64,000 bases of DNA from Streptomyces wedmorensis (GTDB taxonomy: Bacteria > Actinomycetota > Actinomycetes > Streptomycetales > Streptomycetaceae): assembly GCF_000716445.1 (NCBI RefSeq), contig NZ_JNWK01000008.1, forward strand, positions 1 to 64,000, given 5' to 3'. The translations under genes and the position numbers were made by a program. Under the pieces are notes generated by a model. That model saw only the letters and a program-made list of their open reading frames with translations. It ran no database searches and was not told the origin of the DNA. Of the stretch, positions 35,222 to 42,741 are shown piece by piece (within the stretch, counting starts at the first letter, position 1; each line of letters starts with the position of its first letter).

Positions 35222-35386
35222 GAGGCCCACAGCGGCGGCGATCAGCAGGGCGGGCCCTGCGGGCGTGGCGGCGAACGAGTGCAAGGTCTCGTCCAGGCCC
35301 TTGGCCTGGCTAGGGTCGTACCGCACGGCGGCCAGCAGGACGGACAGGCCGGCCCCGGCCGCGACCGGGCCGGTGGCGGCAAGGCC
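35222..35386 (-). pseudogene. DUF1206 membrane-protein fragment
   Basis: In one minus frame GLAATGPVAAGAGLSVLLAA and RYDPSQAKGLDETLHSFAAT, PAGPALLIAAAVGL match a repeat of DUF1206 proteins (YDP..A.GLD.AL..LA..P.GP.LL). There is no start and flanking residues do not belong. The surroundings, 35089-35680, are otherwise without a supportable gene except a short hydrophobic frame at 35107-35190. Confidence 0.5.
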
Positions 35387-35680
35387 GTGAGCGCGTTCCG
35401 GGGGCGCCCGATTCGGAACGCGCGAAGCAGCCGTGCGTCTTGAGCCCCGGGCCCCTGGTTCCGCCCAGTCGATGGACGTCTCCCGCACCATGCGGGAGGC
35501 GGAGGCGATTGCCCCGGTCCTGCGGCACAGCACAGCAGAACGCCCACACCGAAGGCATGGGCAAGGGAACTTCCGAACCGCGGCAGTCAACCGGGGCGGC
35601 ACACGTCCGACACCCCGGCACCAGAGGAGACGCCCGCCTCGGTGCGGGGGCCCGCCGAGGTACGGCGGGCGGGCACCGTC

Positions 35681-36019
35681 TCAGGCCGAGGCCGGCGGGT
35701 CGGCCGTTTCGGCGGCGCGGCGGTATTCGGCGTTGATGCGCTGGGCTTCTTCGAGCTGGTCTTCCAGGACGATGATGCGGCAGGCGGCCTCGATGGGGGT
35801 GCCCTGGTCGACGAGTTCTCGGGCGCGGGCGGCTATGCGCAGCTGGTAGCGGGAGTAGCGGCGGTGGCCGCCCTCGGAGCGGAGCGGGGTGATGAGGCGC
35901 GCTTCGCCGATGGCGCGGAGGAAGCTCTGGCTGGTGCCGAGCATCTCGGCCGCGCGGCCCATGGTGTAGGCGGGGTAGTCGTCGTCGTCGAGTCGGCCGT
36001 AGGAGTCGTCTGCTGTCAT
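35681..36019 (-). CDS. MerR-like helix-turn-helix regulator (paralogue 2)
   Basis: Protein of 112 residues, aligned without gaps to the one at 14768-15106 over the first ~105 residues (YGRLDDDDYPAYTMGRAAEM, SEGGHRRYSRYQLRIAARAR, DQGTPIEAACRIIVLEDQLE). Changes cluster in TAGFLRAL to SQSFLRAI and the tail. GAGAGGT precedes the ATG. A 742-base space upstream may include a long leader. Confidence 0.8.
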   Translation of the reverse strand: MTADDSYGRLDDDDYPAYTMGRAAEMLGTSQSFLRAIGEARLITPLRSEGGHRRYSRYQLRIAARARELVDQGTPIEAACRIIVLEDQLEEAQRINAEYRRAAETADPPASA

Positions 36020-36761
36020 TTGCACCTCTCTCATGGAACGCGTTGAGGGGCCCTGGCGCCGTACGGCACCAGGGCCCCGAAGGAACTTCTACACCACGTG
36101 CCGACCCTGATACTGCGTCGGCCTTCTGTGTCCGCAGACCCGACCTGGCTGCTGTCGGGAGTGCGGGGATCGCGGTTGCTTGACCGGAGACCACCTCGCT
36201 ATCGATGTCCTGCGGTACCCGGACTCAAGAGTTTCGTCCGGGCGATCCTTATGGTGCTTCGTTCCTCCGTTCTTCCCTCGGTGATCAACTTCCTACCATC
36301 GGGGTACTGCTCACTCTTCACTGCTGGGTACTGCGTACTGCACTCACGGGTACCGCGTCTGTCATGACCGCGGTCCCGCTCATGGCGGCCCCTGATCACT
36401 GCGGGCCACCCGGTCCGGCCGTCAGTCCCGTCGCCGTCCTGCAACCAACCTGGCTTCGAAACTCCACAGCCGCACCGTCCTGCGTACTGCAACTAAAGGT
36501 GCTGCTGCTCGGCAGTTCGTCTCTGCCGAGCTCTTCTGTCTCTCTGGCTACGAGAGAAACCATAGCGACGCCGACACCCAATGTCTACTCCGGCCAATGC
36601 AGATTTTTGAGCGTCGGGTGGCGAGGTAATCGACCTCGAACAGTGATGGGGGCGGGGTGTGGCGCGTTCGCATCGGGTTGACCGCCCCATGTCGGGGCAG
36701 ACGCAGCGGACGGGAAGGAACGGGCAGGGCGATCCAGAGATCAGGGGGCCCAACGGAGACG
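36020..36761. repeat. Gene-free space with repeated GTACTGC heptamers
   Basis: No supportable gene. GTACTGC occurs at 36304, 36328, 36335 and 36484, with ATACTGC near 36107. On the minus strand, AGTTGCAGTACGC at about 36482-36494 recalls the CAGTTGCAGTT box of the csp leaders. Base composition is lower in GC than the neighbours. Possible long leader or control region of the MerR-like gene. Confidence 0.4.
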
Positions 36762-37146
36762 ATGGGCGTCGACGCCGCGACAGACTGCCCTGCCGGACCC
36801 GTCGCCGCCGCACGCGACAGCGCCCGGCATTTTCTCGAAGGGCTCGTGCCGGCGCTCGCGTCCGAGGCCGCCGACACCGTGGTCCTGGTGGTCTCGGAGC
36901 TCGTCACCAACGCCCTGCGCCACGGCGGCGGTACCTGCCCCCTGGACCTGACCGCGCACCGAACGGCATCGAGGTGGCCGTGCACGACCACAGTCCCCGT
37001 GCCCCGCGCATGTGCGCCCCCGCCCCGACCCCGACGTCGGCGCCGGAGGCTTCGGCCGGCCCCCGGTCAACCGACTCGCCACGTCGACCGCGGTCACCCG
37101 GCGAGCCTCCGGTGGGAGGACGGTGTCCGCCCTTCTCTTGCGGTAG
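36762..37146 (+). pseudogene. RsbW-like HATPase (anti-sigma factor type), two frameshifts
   Basis: The first frame gives MGVDAATDCPAGPVAAARDS, then ADTVVLVVSELVTNALRHGG with the N-box of histidine-kinase-like ATPases. It shifts to a second frame with GIEVAVHDHSPRAPR, then a third with DVGAGGFGRPPVNRLATSTA and SGGRTVSALLLR to TAG 37146. All parts of the domain are present in order, in three frames, so the gene is dead. Confidence 0.7.
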
Positions 37147-37171
37147 CAGGACCGGTTGAGGGGCGGGGCGA

Positions 37172-37430
37172 CCCGGTCGGCCGGCGCCCGAGGCGGTGCG
37201 GAGGCAGCGGGTGTCAGAGGTCCTGGCGGACTCGGCCCGCTTGGGAGGGTTCTCCGCCGTCTTCACCGCCACGACGCGGGGGGACGGGCCGCCCGCCTGT
37301 CTGCACTTCCCCATGGCGCGGATCCTTCAGGGCACGGTGGGGATCCCGGAGGCAGGCTGGATGTACCGCGTCTCGATCGTGGACGTCAGCGCTTGGACCG
37401 TGGGCGACTTCAGCCACTCCGATCATTGGC
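37172..37430 (+). pseudogene. Truncated paralogue of the GvpU-like gene at 12842
   Basis: APEAVRRQRVSEVLADSARL, GGFSAVFTATTRGDGPPACL, ARILQGTVGIPEAGWMYRVS and VDVSAWTVGDFSHSD match the intact protein along its last ~80 residues. The first ~38 residues are gone and replaced by the dead HATPase; the frame reads on past the natural end. Confidence 0.7.
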
Positions 37431-37465
37431 TTCGCGCCGGTGGGGGAAACCGCCCACCGATATGC

Positions 37466-37503
37466 GAGAGGGCCCGACCGGCGTGTGCCGGGCGGGCCCT
37501 CTC
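37466..37503. terminator. Hairpin terminator
   Basis: GAGAGGGCCCG / CGGGCCCTCTC, 11-bp stem with a 16-base loop that is itself GC-rich. It lies between the GvpU-like remnant and the CBS gene; similar to the hairpin at 15232. Confidence 0.65.
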
Positions 37504-37717
37504 GGTTGTTCGGGTGCCGGCTCACGTTCGCCCGTGGGTGGCGATCAAGCCGCCGCGGGGGAGCCGAGCAGCGCGGAGGCGTGCCGGATCGGGTCGAGCC
37601 CGCGGACGGCACGGTGGCCCGGGGAAGGGTGCGGCAGAAGGGGGTGGTCCCGCCGTGGTGACGCGGTTCACGCAAGGACGAGGGTGGGCGCGGGGACGCC
37701 CGGGGGTGCCGTCCTGT

Positions 37718-38047
37718 TCACCCACGACGGACGGGGCGACGACCCGGCGGGGCGGTGGCCGAGGTGAGCGGCCCGCCGTCGCGGGAGAGGTCGCGCAGCC
37801 GTAGCCGGTCGGTGCGGGCGGGGCTGTCGCGGACGGTGGTGAGCTGGGCCCGGGTGACGAGGCCGATGCGCAGATCGTCGTCGCAGACGAGCAGGTGTCC
37901 GGTGCGGGCGCCGGCCATGACCGAGAGGGCCACCTCGACGGTCATGTCATCGCCGGCCTGCGGTCCGGCCACGTCCATGGTGTCGGCCGCCGTCGGGTGC
38001 GCGGGAGCGGGGCGCGTCGGGCGGGGCTGCGTCCGGACCGGCGTCAC
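37718..38047 (-). CDS. CBS-like single-motif protein (paralogue 2)
   Basis: Protein of 109 residues. The core DDMTVEVALSVMAGARTGHL, VCDDDLRIGLVTRAQLTTVR matches the protein at 15646, and the end RLRLRDLSRD corresponds to its RARLRDLRPA. The N-terminus is longer and Pro/Thr-rich. GTG start with AGGGG upstream. It is 45 bases from the DEAD-box gene in the same orientation. Confidence 0.75.
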   Translation of the reverse strand: MTPVRTQPRPTRPAPAHPTAADTMDVAGPQAGDDMTVEVALSVMAGARTGHLLVCDDDLRIGLVTRAQLTTVRDSPARTDRLRLRDLSRDGGPLTSATAPPGRRPVRRG

Positions 38048-38092
38048 GACGTGCCCCTGAGGGGACGGGTCGGCTTCCGGATCACGTGGCGC

Positions 38093-39604
38093 TCAGGCCG
38101 CCGCGTCGGCGGCGGAACGCCGTGCGCCGGCGCGCCTCGCTGCCGCGGCGGGACCGCGTCGACCTCGGGAGGTCGCGCTGCGCTTGCGCTGCTCGGTGGG
38201 CGGAGCGGTGATCGTCACGGGGATGCCGGACGGGGTCCGCGCGCCGGTGATCCGGGTGAGCGCCTCCTCGCCCGATCGGACCTGGGTGGTCTGGGGCACG
38301 ATGCCGGCGGTGGTCATGAGGCGGGTCATGTCGCGGCGCTGGTTGGCGGTGACCAGGGTGACGACGCTGCCGGACTCACCGGCCCGGGCGGTACGGCCGC
38401 CGCGGTGGAGGTAGTCCTTGTGGTCGGTCGGCGGGTCGACGTTGACGACGAGGTCGAGGTGGTCGACGTGGATGCCGCGCGCGGCGACGTTCGTCGCGAC
38501 GAGGACGGTGACGTGCCCGGTCTTGAACTGGGCGAGGGTGCGGGTGCGCTGCGGCTGTGACTTCCCGCCGTGGAGGGCGGCTGCCCGGACACCGCTGTCG
38601 AGGAGGTCCTGGGTGAGGCGGTCCACGGCGTGCTTGGTGTCCAGGAACATGATCACCCGGCCCTCGCGCGCCGCGATCTCGGTCGTCAGCCGGTGCTTGT
38701 CGGCACCGTGCACATGGAGGACGTGGTGCTCCATCGTGCTGACGGCGCCCTGTGAGGGGTCCACGGAGTGGACGACGGGATCGGTGAGGTAGCGGCGGAC
38801 CAGGAGGTCGACGTTGCGGTCCAGCGTCGCGGAGAACAGCATCCGCTGGCCCTCGGGCCGGACCTGGTCGAGCAGCGCGGTGACCTGCGGCATGAAGCCC
38901 ATGTCGGCCATCTGGTCGGCCTCGTCCAGGACGGTGATCGAGACCCGGTCCAGTCGGCAGTCACCGCGGTCGATGAGGTCCTTGAGGCGGCCGGGGGTGG
39001 CCACGACGACTTCGACGCCCCCGCGCAGCGCGTTCGCCTGCCGGCGGATCGGCATGCCGCCGACGACGGTGGCCAGGCGCAGCTTCACGGCGCGGGCGTA
39101 GGGGGTGAGGGCGTCGGTGACCTGCTGGGCGAGTTCCCGGGTGGGGACGAGGACCAGGGCGAGCGGCTGACGGGGCTCGGCGGCCTGTCCGGCGGTGCGG
39201 GCCAGCAGGGCGAGACCGAAGGCGAGGGTCTTGCCGGAGCCGGTCCGACCGCGGCCGAGGACGTCACGGCCGGCCAGGGAGTTCGGCAGCGTCGCGCCCT
39301 GGATCGGGAACGGGACGGACACGCCCTGTGCGGTGAGCGCGGCCAGAAGGCGCTGGTCCAGAGCCAGGTCGGCGAAGGCCTCGACGGCGGGCAGCGCCGG
39401 AGTGATCGTCTTCGGCGGTGCGAATTCTCCCTGCACCGCTCCAGGCCGACGGCTGTAGCCGCCGGAGCGGCTCGGAGCGCCCGAACGGCTCGGCGCGGAC
39501 GAAGCGAAGCGGCTGCTCCGGGGCGAACCTGCGGTGGAGCCGTACGCGTGACCGCCGTTGCGGCGGGTGCGGGAGGAACGGTTGTTGGTGCGTGTGGGGT
39601 TCAT
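38093..39604 (-). CDS. DEAD-box RNA helicase
   Basis: Protein of 503 residues. A basic Ser/Gly/Arg-rich leader (1-60) precedes the Q motif (FPIQGATLPNSLAG), motif I GRTGSGKT, Ia PTRELAQQ, TPGRL, motif II VLDEADQM, motif III SATL, motif IV FLDTKHAVD, V TNVAARGIHVDHLDLV and VI HRGGRTARAG. The tail is Arg/Ala-rich. It unwinds RNA; with Csp it would keep mRNA translatable in the cold. Start ATG behind AAGGAAGG. The paralogous module at 15-16 kb lacks this gene. Confidence 0.92.
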   Translation of the reverse strand: MNPTRTNNRSSRTRRNGGHAYGSTAGSPRSSRFASSAPSRSGAPSRSGGYSRRPGAVQGEFAPPKTITPALPAVEAFADLALDQRLLAALTAQGVSVPFPIQGATLPNSLAGRDVLGRGRTGSGKTLAFGLALLARTAGQAAEPRQPLALVLVPTRELAQQVTDALTPYARAVKLRLATVVGGMPIRRQANALRGGVEVVVATPGRLKDLIDRGDCRLDRVSITVLDEADQMADMGFMPQVTALLDQVRPEGQRMLFSATLDRNVDLLVRRYLTDPVVHSVDPSQGAVSTMEHHVLHVHGADKHRLTTEIAAREGRVIMFLDTKHAVDRLTQDLLDSGVRAAALHGGKSQPQRTRTLAQFKTGHVTVLVATNVAARGIHVDHLDLVVNVDPPTDHKDYLHRGGRTARAGESGSVVTLVTANQRRDMTRLMTTAGIVPQTTQVRSGEEALTRITGARTPSGIPVTITAPPTEQRKRSATSRGRRGPAAAARRAGARRSAADAAA

Positions 39605-39803
39605 GCAGAACCTTCCTTGATACGGCGCGTATCGAGGAATTCCGGCAGCGGATGAACAGCTTTGGGAATCACAGGCACGGGCCGAATGAAATGCAAGAGC
39701 AAGCGGCTTTGACCGGGTCGAATGACTGTCGACGCGCAAGCGGGCGAGCGAAAGAAATGTGGGTGGCTCAGGTTCGAGTGAAAGGCCTGAGAAATGAGTG
39801 CAG

Positions 39804-39837
39804 CCGGGGCCCGCACCCCGAAGGATGCGGGCCCCAG
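39804..39837 (-). terminator. Terminator of csp paralogue 2
   Basis: GGGGCCCGCA / TGCGGGCCCC around ACCCCGAAGGA, 20 bases past the csp stop; nearly the same as 16122-16155. A partial read-through would feed the DEAD-box and CBS genes. Confidence 0.85.
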
Positions 39838-39857
39838 CTACGTATGACGCGTCAGTG

Positions 39858-40061
39858 TCAGGCGGAGACGATGTTCTCGGCCGTCGGGCCCTTCTGGCCC
39901 TGCGCGATGTCGAAGGTGACCTTCTGGCCCTCCTGGAGCTCGCGGAAGCCCTGGGAGGCGATGTTCGAGTAGTGGGCGAACACGTCGGGGCCGCCACCGT
40001 CCTGCTCGATGAAGCCGAAACCCTTTTCCGCGTTGAACCACTTCACGGTGCCAGCAGCCAT
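39858..40061 (-). CDS. Cold-shock protein, CspA family (paralogue 2)
   Basis: Protein of 67 residues, [20 protein letters not shown]..., almost the same as the copy at 16182. RNP motifs KGFGFI and DVFAHYS are intact. First gene of the csp - DEAD helicase - CBS row. Confidence 0.95.
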   Translation of the reverse strand: MAAGTVKWFNAEKGFGFIEQDGGGPDVFAHYSNIASQGFRELQEGQKVTFDIAQGQKGPTAENIVSA

Positions 40062-40240
40062 GTCATATCTCCTTGGGGCAGTACGACGGCGTCCGTACCG
40101 TACGGACGCCGTGTCGCCGCGATGATGCCCTGCCCGGAAAATGACCGGAAATACAAAGCGCTTCCGTTCGGCACGCGGCCGACGAGAGGCGCTTGAAGTT
40201 TTTGGGTACCAAAACTGCAACTGAGTTCGACAGTAGCACG
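40062..40240 (-). promoter_or_regulatory. csp paralogue 2 promoter and conserved leader
   Basis: Minus strand: GTGCTACTGTCGAACT (possible -10 TACTGT) then CAGTTGCAGTTTTGGTACCC, aligning with the leader of paralogue 1; the 11-mer AACTGCAACTG is at 40213-40223. Further down, GCATCATCGCGGCGACAC near 40110-40128 also matches. The stretch 40241-40623 shows no gene. Confidence 0.55.
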
Positions 40241-40623
40241 TTGCCGCAGCCCGTGTGCGTCGAATATTTCTCCCTGTGCGTCGCCGGCAAAAACTCTCTC
40301 TGCGATGGTCGTTAAATTCTCAGGCCGCGAGCGCAGGTATTCATGTACTCCGAGCGCAGCGCCTCGGAAGCAACGCGGTCGACCGACTGCGGTGGCGGCG
40401 AGGGCATCGGAATCTGTGCCTGCGGGGCGAAGGCCGGGGGCCCTCCCCGCAGCTCACGGTGGCGCGGGCCTCATGGCGGCGGTCGTCACAACGGCCCCGG
40501 CGCATTCACTCCGCCGGGGCCGCCCTTCCGGATCGTCGCACGTGAGAGTGCTCGATCCATGTCCAATTTTACGACTGTCGGCCGGGGGCGCTTGCTGGAC
40601 CCCGAGAGGTCCGGACAACGACG

Positions 40624-40704
40624 AAGCCCCAGGCCGCCGACCTGGGGCTTCACAGAAGAGCGGATGACGGGAATCGAACTCGCTCTATAAGCTTGGGAAT
40701 CACC
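40624..40704 (-). repeat. tRNA-Gly 3'-half scar with terminator (copy 5)
   Basis: Hairpin AAGCCCCAGG / CCTGGGGCTT at 40624-40650; tRNA half at 40660-40704, with the T-arm changed to GAGTTCGATTCCC. Followed by tail scar C. Confidence 0.8.
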
Positions 40705-40725
40705 GTCGCCCAGCTTGATCAGTTG

Positions 40726-40830
40726 ACGCCTGACCTGCGAAAACGATGCCTGGTGCGGCGCTTCTCGTTGGCTCGGCGATACCCGTGGTGACCGCTGTGC
40801 ACCGCCTCGAAGGGCACGGTTGGGGCACGA
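40726..40830 (-). repeat. Integration tail scar C
   Basis: GCCTGACCTGCGAAAACGATG, CGGCGATACCCGTGGTGACC, AAGGGCACGGTTGGGGCACGA, related to scar A. It lies directly behind tRNA scar 5. Confidence 0.6.
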
Positions 40831-40881
40831 CCGGCTTCCTCGGAGACGCGGCGCTTCCTCGCCGTATTCGGTGCTCGGTGA

Positions 40882-41553
40882 TCAGTCGTCGAGTAGGTCT
40901 TCCGCCGCCTGGAGTCTCTCGGCGATGTCATCGGCCCACTCCTGAGCCCACTGGCGCAGTTCGAGGGTCTGGTGGTCGTCGAGTTCGTACGCGGCGAATT
41001 CGGTGTCGTCGATCCAGTCCGCGCCGGCGAGCCGGGCCTGAAGATCGGAGAGGTCGAAGCTCTCACGGGCGTGGCGGCGGCCGAGTTCTTCGAGTTCGGT
41101 GTGACCCCAGCGGTCGGCTGCCGCCCGGACGTCGATCAGGTCACGCGCCAGGCCGCGGTCTGCCAGTGCGCGGACCTTTGTGCCGACCACGTCCTCCAGG
41201 GAAAGCACCAAGCCGTGCTGAGTCTTCACGGGCGGACGCCAGAGTGCTTCCTTGAGGACATCGACCTCGCACTCCTCACCGGTGGCGGCCTCGGCGACGA
41301 TCAGTCGCGCGAACAGCGGGTCGACCTCCAACCCCCGCACCTGCCAGCCACGTTGTTCGAGCCCGGTGCGCACGGTCGCGGCGATCTTCTCCATCGGCTC
41401 CGGGCTCTCGGTGGCGACATCGAGGTCCTTGCTGAGCCGGTTGACCAGTCCGTGCGCCTGGACGGCGTAGCCACCCGTGAGCACGAGCGGGTAGACGTCG
41501 CCCACGGCGAGGAGATCCGCGAGGAGTCGCCGGTGCAGCTCCGTGAGATTCAC
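40882..41553 (-). CDS. AbiEii/AbiGii-like nucleotidyltransferase toxin
   Basis: Protein of 223 residues. The nucleotidyltransferase core is LVLTGGYAVQAHGLVNRLSK, DLDVATESP (G-G then D-x-D), with a third acidic site around EECEVDVLKEALW and LEDVVGTKVRALADRGLARD, typical of AbiEii-like enzymes and MenA-type toxins that modify tRNA. GTG start overlapping the stop of the upstream gene (GTGA). The pair is the only cargo between two tRNA scars. Confidence 0.75.
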   Translation of the reverse strand: MNLTELHRRLLADLLAVGDVYPLVLTGGYAVQAHGLVNRLSKDLDVATESPEPMEKIAATVRTGLEQRGWQVRGLEVDPLFARLIVAEAATGEECEVDVLKEALWRPPVKTQHGLVLSLEDVVGTKVRALADRGLARDLIDVRAAADRWGHTELEELGRRHARESFDLSDLQARLAGADWIDDTEFAAYELDDHQTLELRQWAQEWADDIAERLQAAEDLLDD

Positions 41554-41897
41554 GCAGCAGCCTGGGCGTCGGGTGTCAGCTCGTTGAAGGCGTTCTCCCA
41601 GACGTCACGGATGTCCCGGCTGATCAGCGTGCGCAGAACGGGCCACATGGCGACCAGCAAGTCCCGGTTCAGATAGTGGACCAGGTCATCGTGCTGCCCC
41701 TCGCCCAGGACGATCCGGTAGCAGCTCATCCGCAGTCGAGGCTGGTCGAGGTCGAACCGGGACAGGCCGGACCACGCGAGGTGCAGTGGTAGGGCGACGT
41801 GGCCGTGGGTGGGACCGTCGAGCTCCGAGAGCTTGGCGGGAAGCCGCCGGGCGAATCTGGTGCGGCGGAGCTCGGGGACGCTGGGCGTGGCTGCCAT
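41550..41897 (-). CDS. Probable antitoxin-like partner of the nucleotidyltransferase
   Basis: Protein of 115 residues (ELRRTRFARRLPAKLSELDG, LHLAWSGLSRFDLDQPRLRM, YRIVLGEGQHDDLVHYLNRD). It is small, encoded first and overlaps the toxin-like gene by 4 bases, the usual type IV/AbiE-like order. I do not recognise a DNA-binding motif; the antitoxin role is inferred only from context. Confidence 0.55.
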   Translation of the reverse strand: MAATPSVPELRRTRFARRLPAKLSELDGPTHGHVALPLHLAWSGLSRFDLDQPRLRMSCYRIVLGEGQHDDLVHYLNRDLLVAMWPVLRTLISRDIRDVWENAFNELTPDAQAAA

Positions 41898-42124
41898 GCC
41901 TTGATTATTCCGCAGGAGGGTGAGACGGCCGGGCGAATCCGATACAGGGAACACCAGGCTCAGGGTCTCTATCGGGCTTCAGTGGGGGGTGATGATGGCA
42001 TAGGCGCAGGCCAGAGGGCTTATGTGGGACCTCCGGCGAGACGATGGGGGTTTCGCGCCCTTCGCGTGCCCCATCTCGCGGTACCGAAGGGCGCGCGGGC
42101 GGCGAGGCTCGTCCGCCAACAAAC

Positions 42125-42205
42125 AAGCCCCAGGTCTGTGACCTGGGGCTTTGTCGTGGAGCGGATGACGGGAATCGAACCCGCGCTATAAGCTTGGGAA
42201 TCACC
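42125..42205 (-). repeat. tRNA-Gly 3'-half scar with terminator (copy 6)
   Basis: Hairpin AAGCCCCAGGT / ACCTGGGGCTT at 42125-42151; tRNA half at 42161-42205, the best-preserved one (GGTGATTCCCAAGCTTATAG then GCGGGTTCGATTCCC, GTCATCCGC on the minus strand). Confidence 0.8.
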
Positions 42206-42228
42206 CGGCACTTGCGCCTCCACATGGC

Positions 42229-42331
42229 ATCTGACCTGCGGAAACACCAATCGATGGCCCCGTTCCGGCTGTCCTGGCCAGCCTGCTGTTGACCGGTGTT
42301 TACCGCCCCTACTGGCACGTTGTGGCACGAC
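42229..42331 (-). repeat. Integration tail scar D
   Basis: TCTGACCTGCGGAAACACC, TGCTGTTGACCGGTGTTTACC, GGCACGTTGTGGCACGA; more distant from the others but in the same order behind a tRNA half. Confidence 0.55.
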
Positions 42332-42507
42332 CCTGCGTCTGAGGGGGCGGTTCGCGCGGTGATGTTCGTTTCCCGGTGGGGTTGGGGCAAGGCTGCTGGT
42401 CGCGGGGCTTCGGGCGGCTACTGGCCACCGCGGCGGCGGCCGGTCCGCTCGGCGTCGAGCCCGGGACGAAGAACGGGCCGGCGCTGGCCGGCCTGGGCGC
42501 CGAGGCC

Positions 42508-42662
42508 GTCAGGGACGCGATCGCCGCCACGATCACCACGCTGCCCGAGCAACTGCGCCGATCGCTGACCTGGGACCGCGGCAAGGAGCTGGCCCAGCAT
42601 GCCCAACTCCGTATCGACACCGGCCTGCAGGTCTACTTCACCGACCCGCACAGTCCCTGGCA
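42508..42662 (+). pseudogene. IS30-family transposase remnant
   Basis: VRDAIAATITTLPEQLRRSL, TWDRGKELAQHAQLRIDTGL and QVYFTDPHSPWQ match the catalytic middle of IS30 transposases (second Asp in TWDRGKE). Both ends are lost and no terminal repeats are seen. Confidence 0.75.
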
Positions 42663-42741
42663 ACCTCAGCCTGGCTCCTCGGCGTCAGCCCGGTCAGGCA
42701 GGCCTGACCGGGCTGACCGGGATGAAGCCGTCGTCCGGGCG

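Noticed and set aside
35043..35390. 115-residue plus-strand protein after scar B
   Set aside because: Only the first ~45 codons look like a membrane peptide; the rest is antisense to a DUF1206 fragment. Kept only as a comment.
36199..36581. Small proteins on the minus strand upstream of the second MerR-like gene
   Set aside because: Composition is not protein-like, there is no ribosome site, and the frames reflect the GTACTGC repeats.
42044..42292. Frames containing DDGNRTRAISLGIT-like peptides (also at 16.7, 22.7, 29.7 and 40.6 kb)
   Set aside because: They are translations of the complementary strand of the tRNA 3' half and terminator; the peptide recurs because the DNA repeat recurs.
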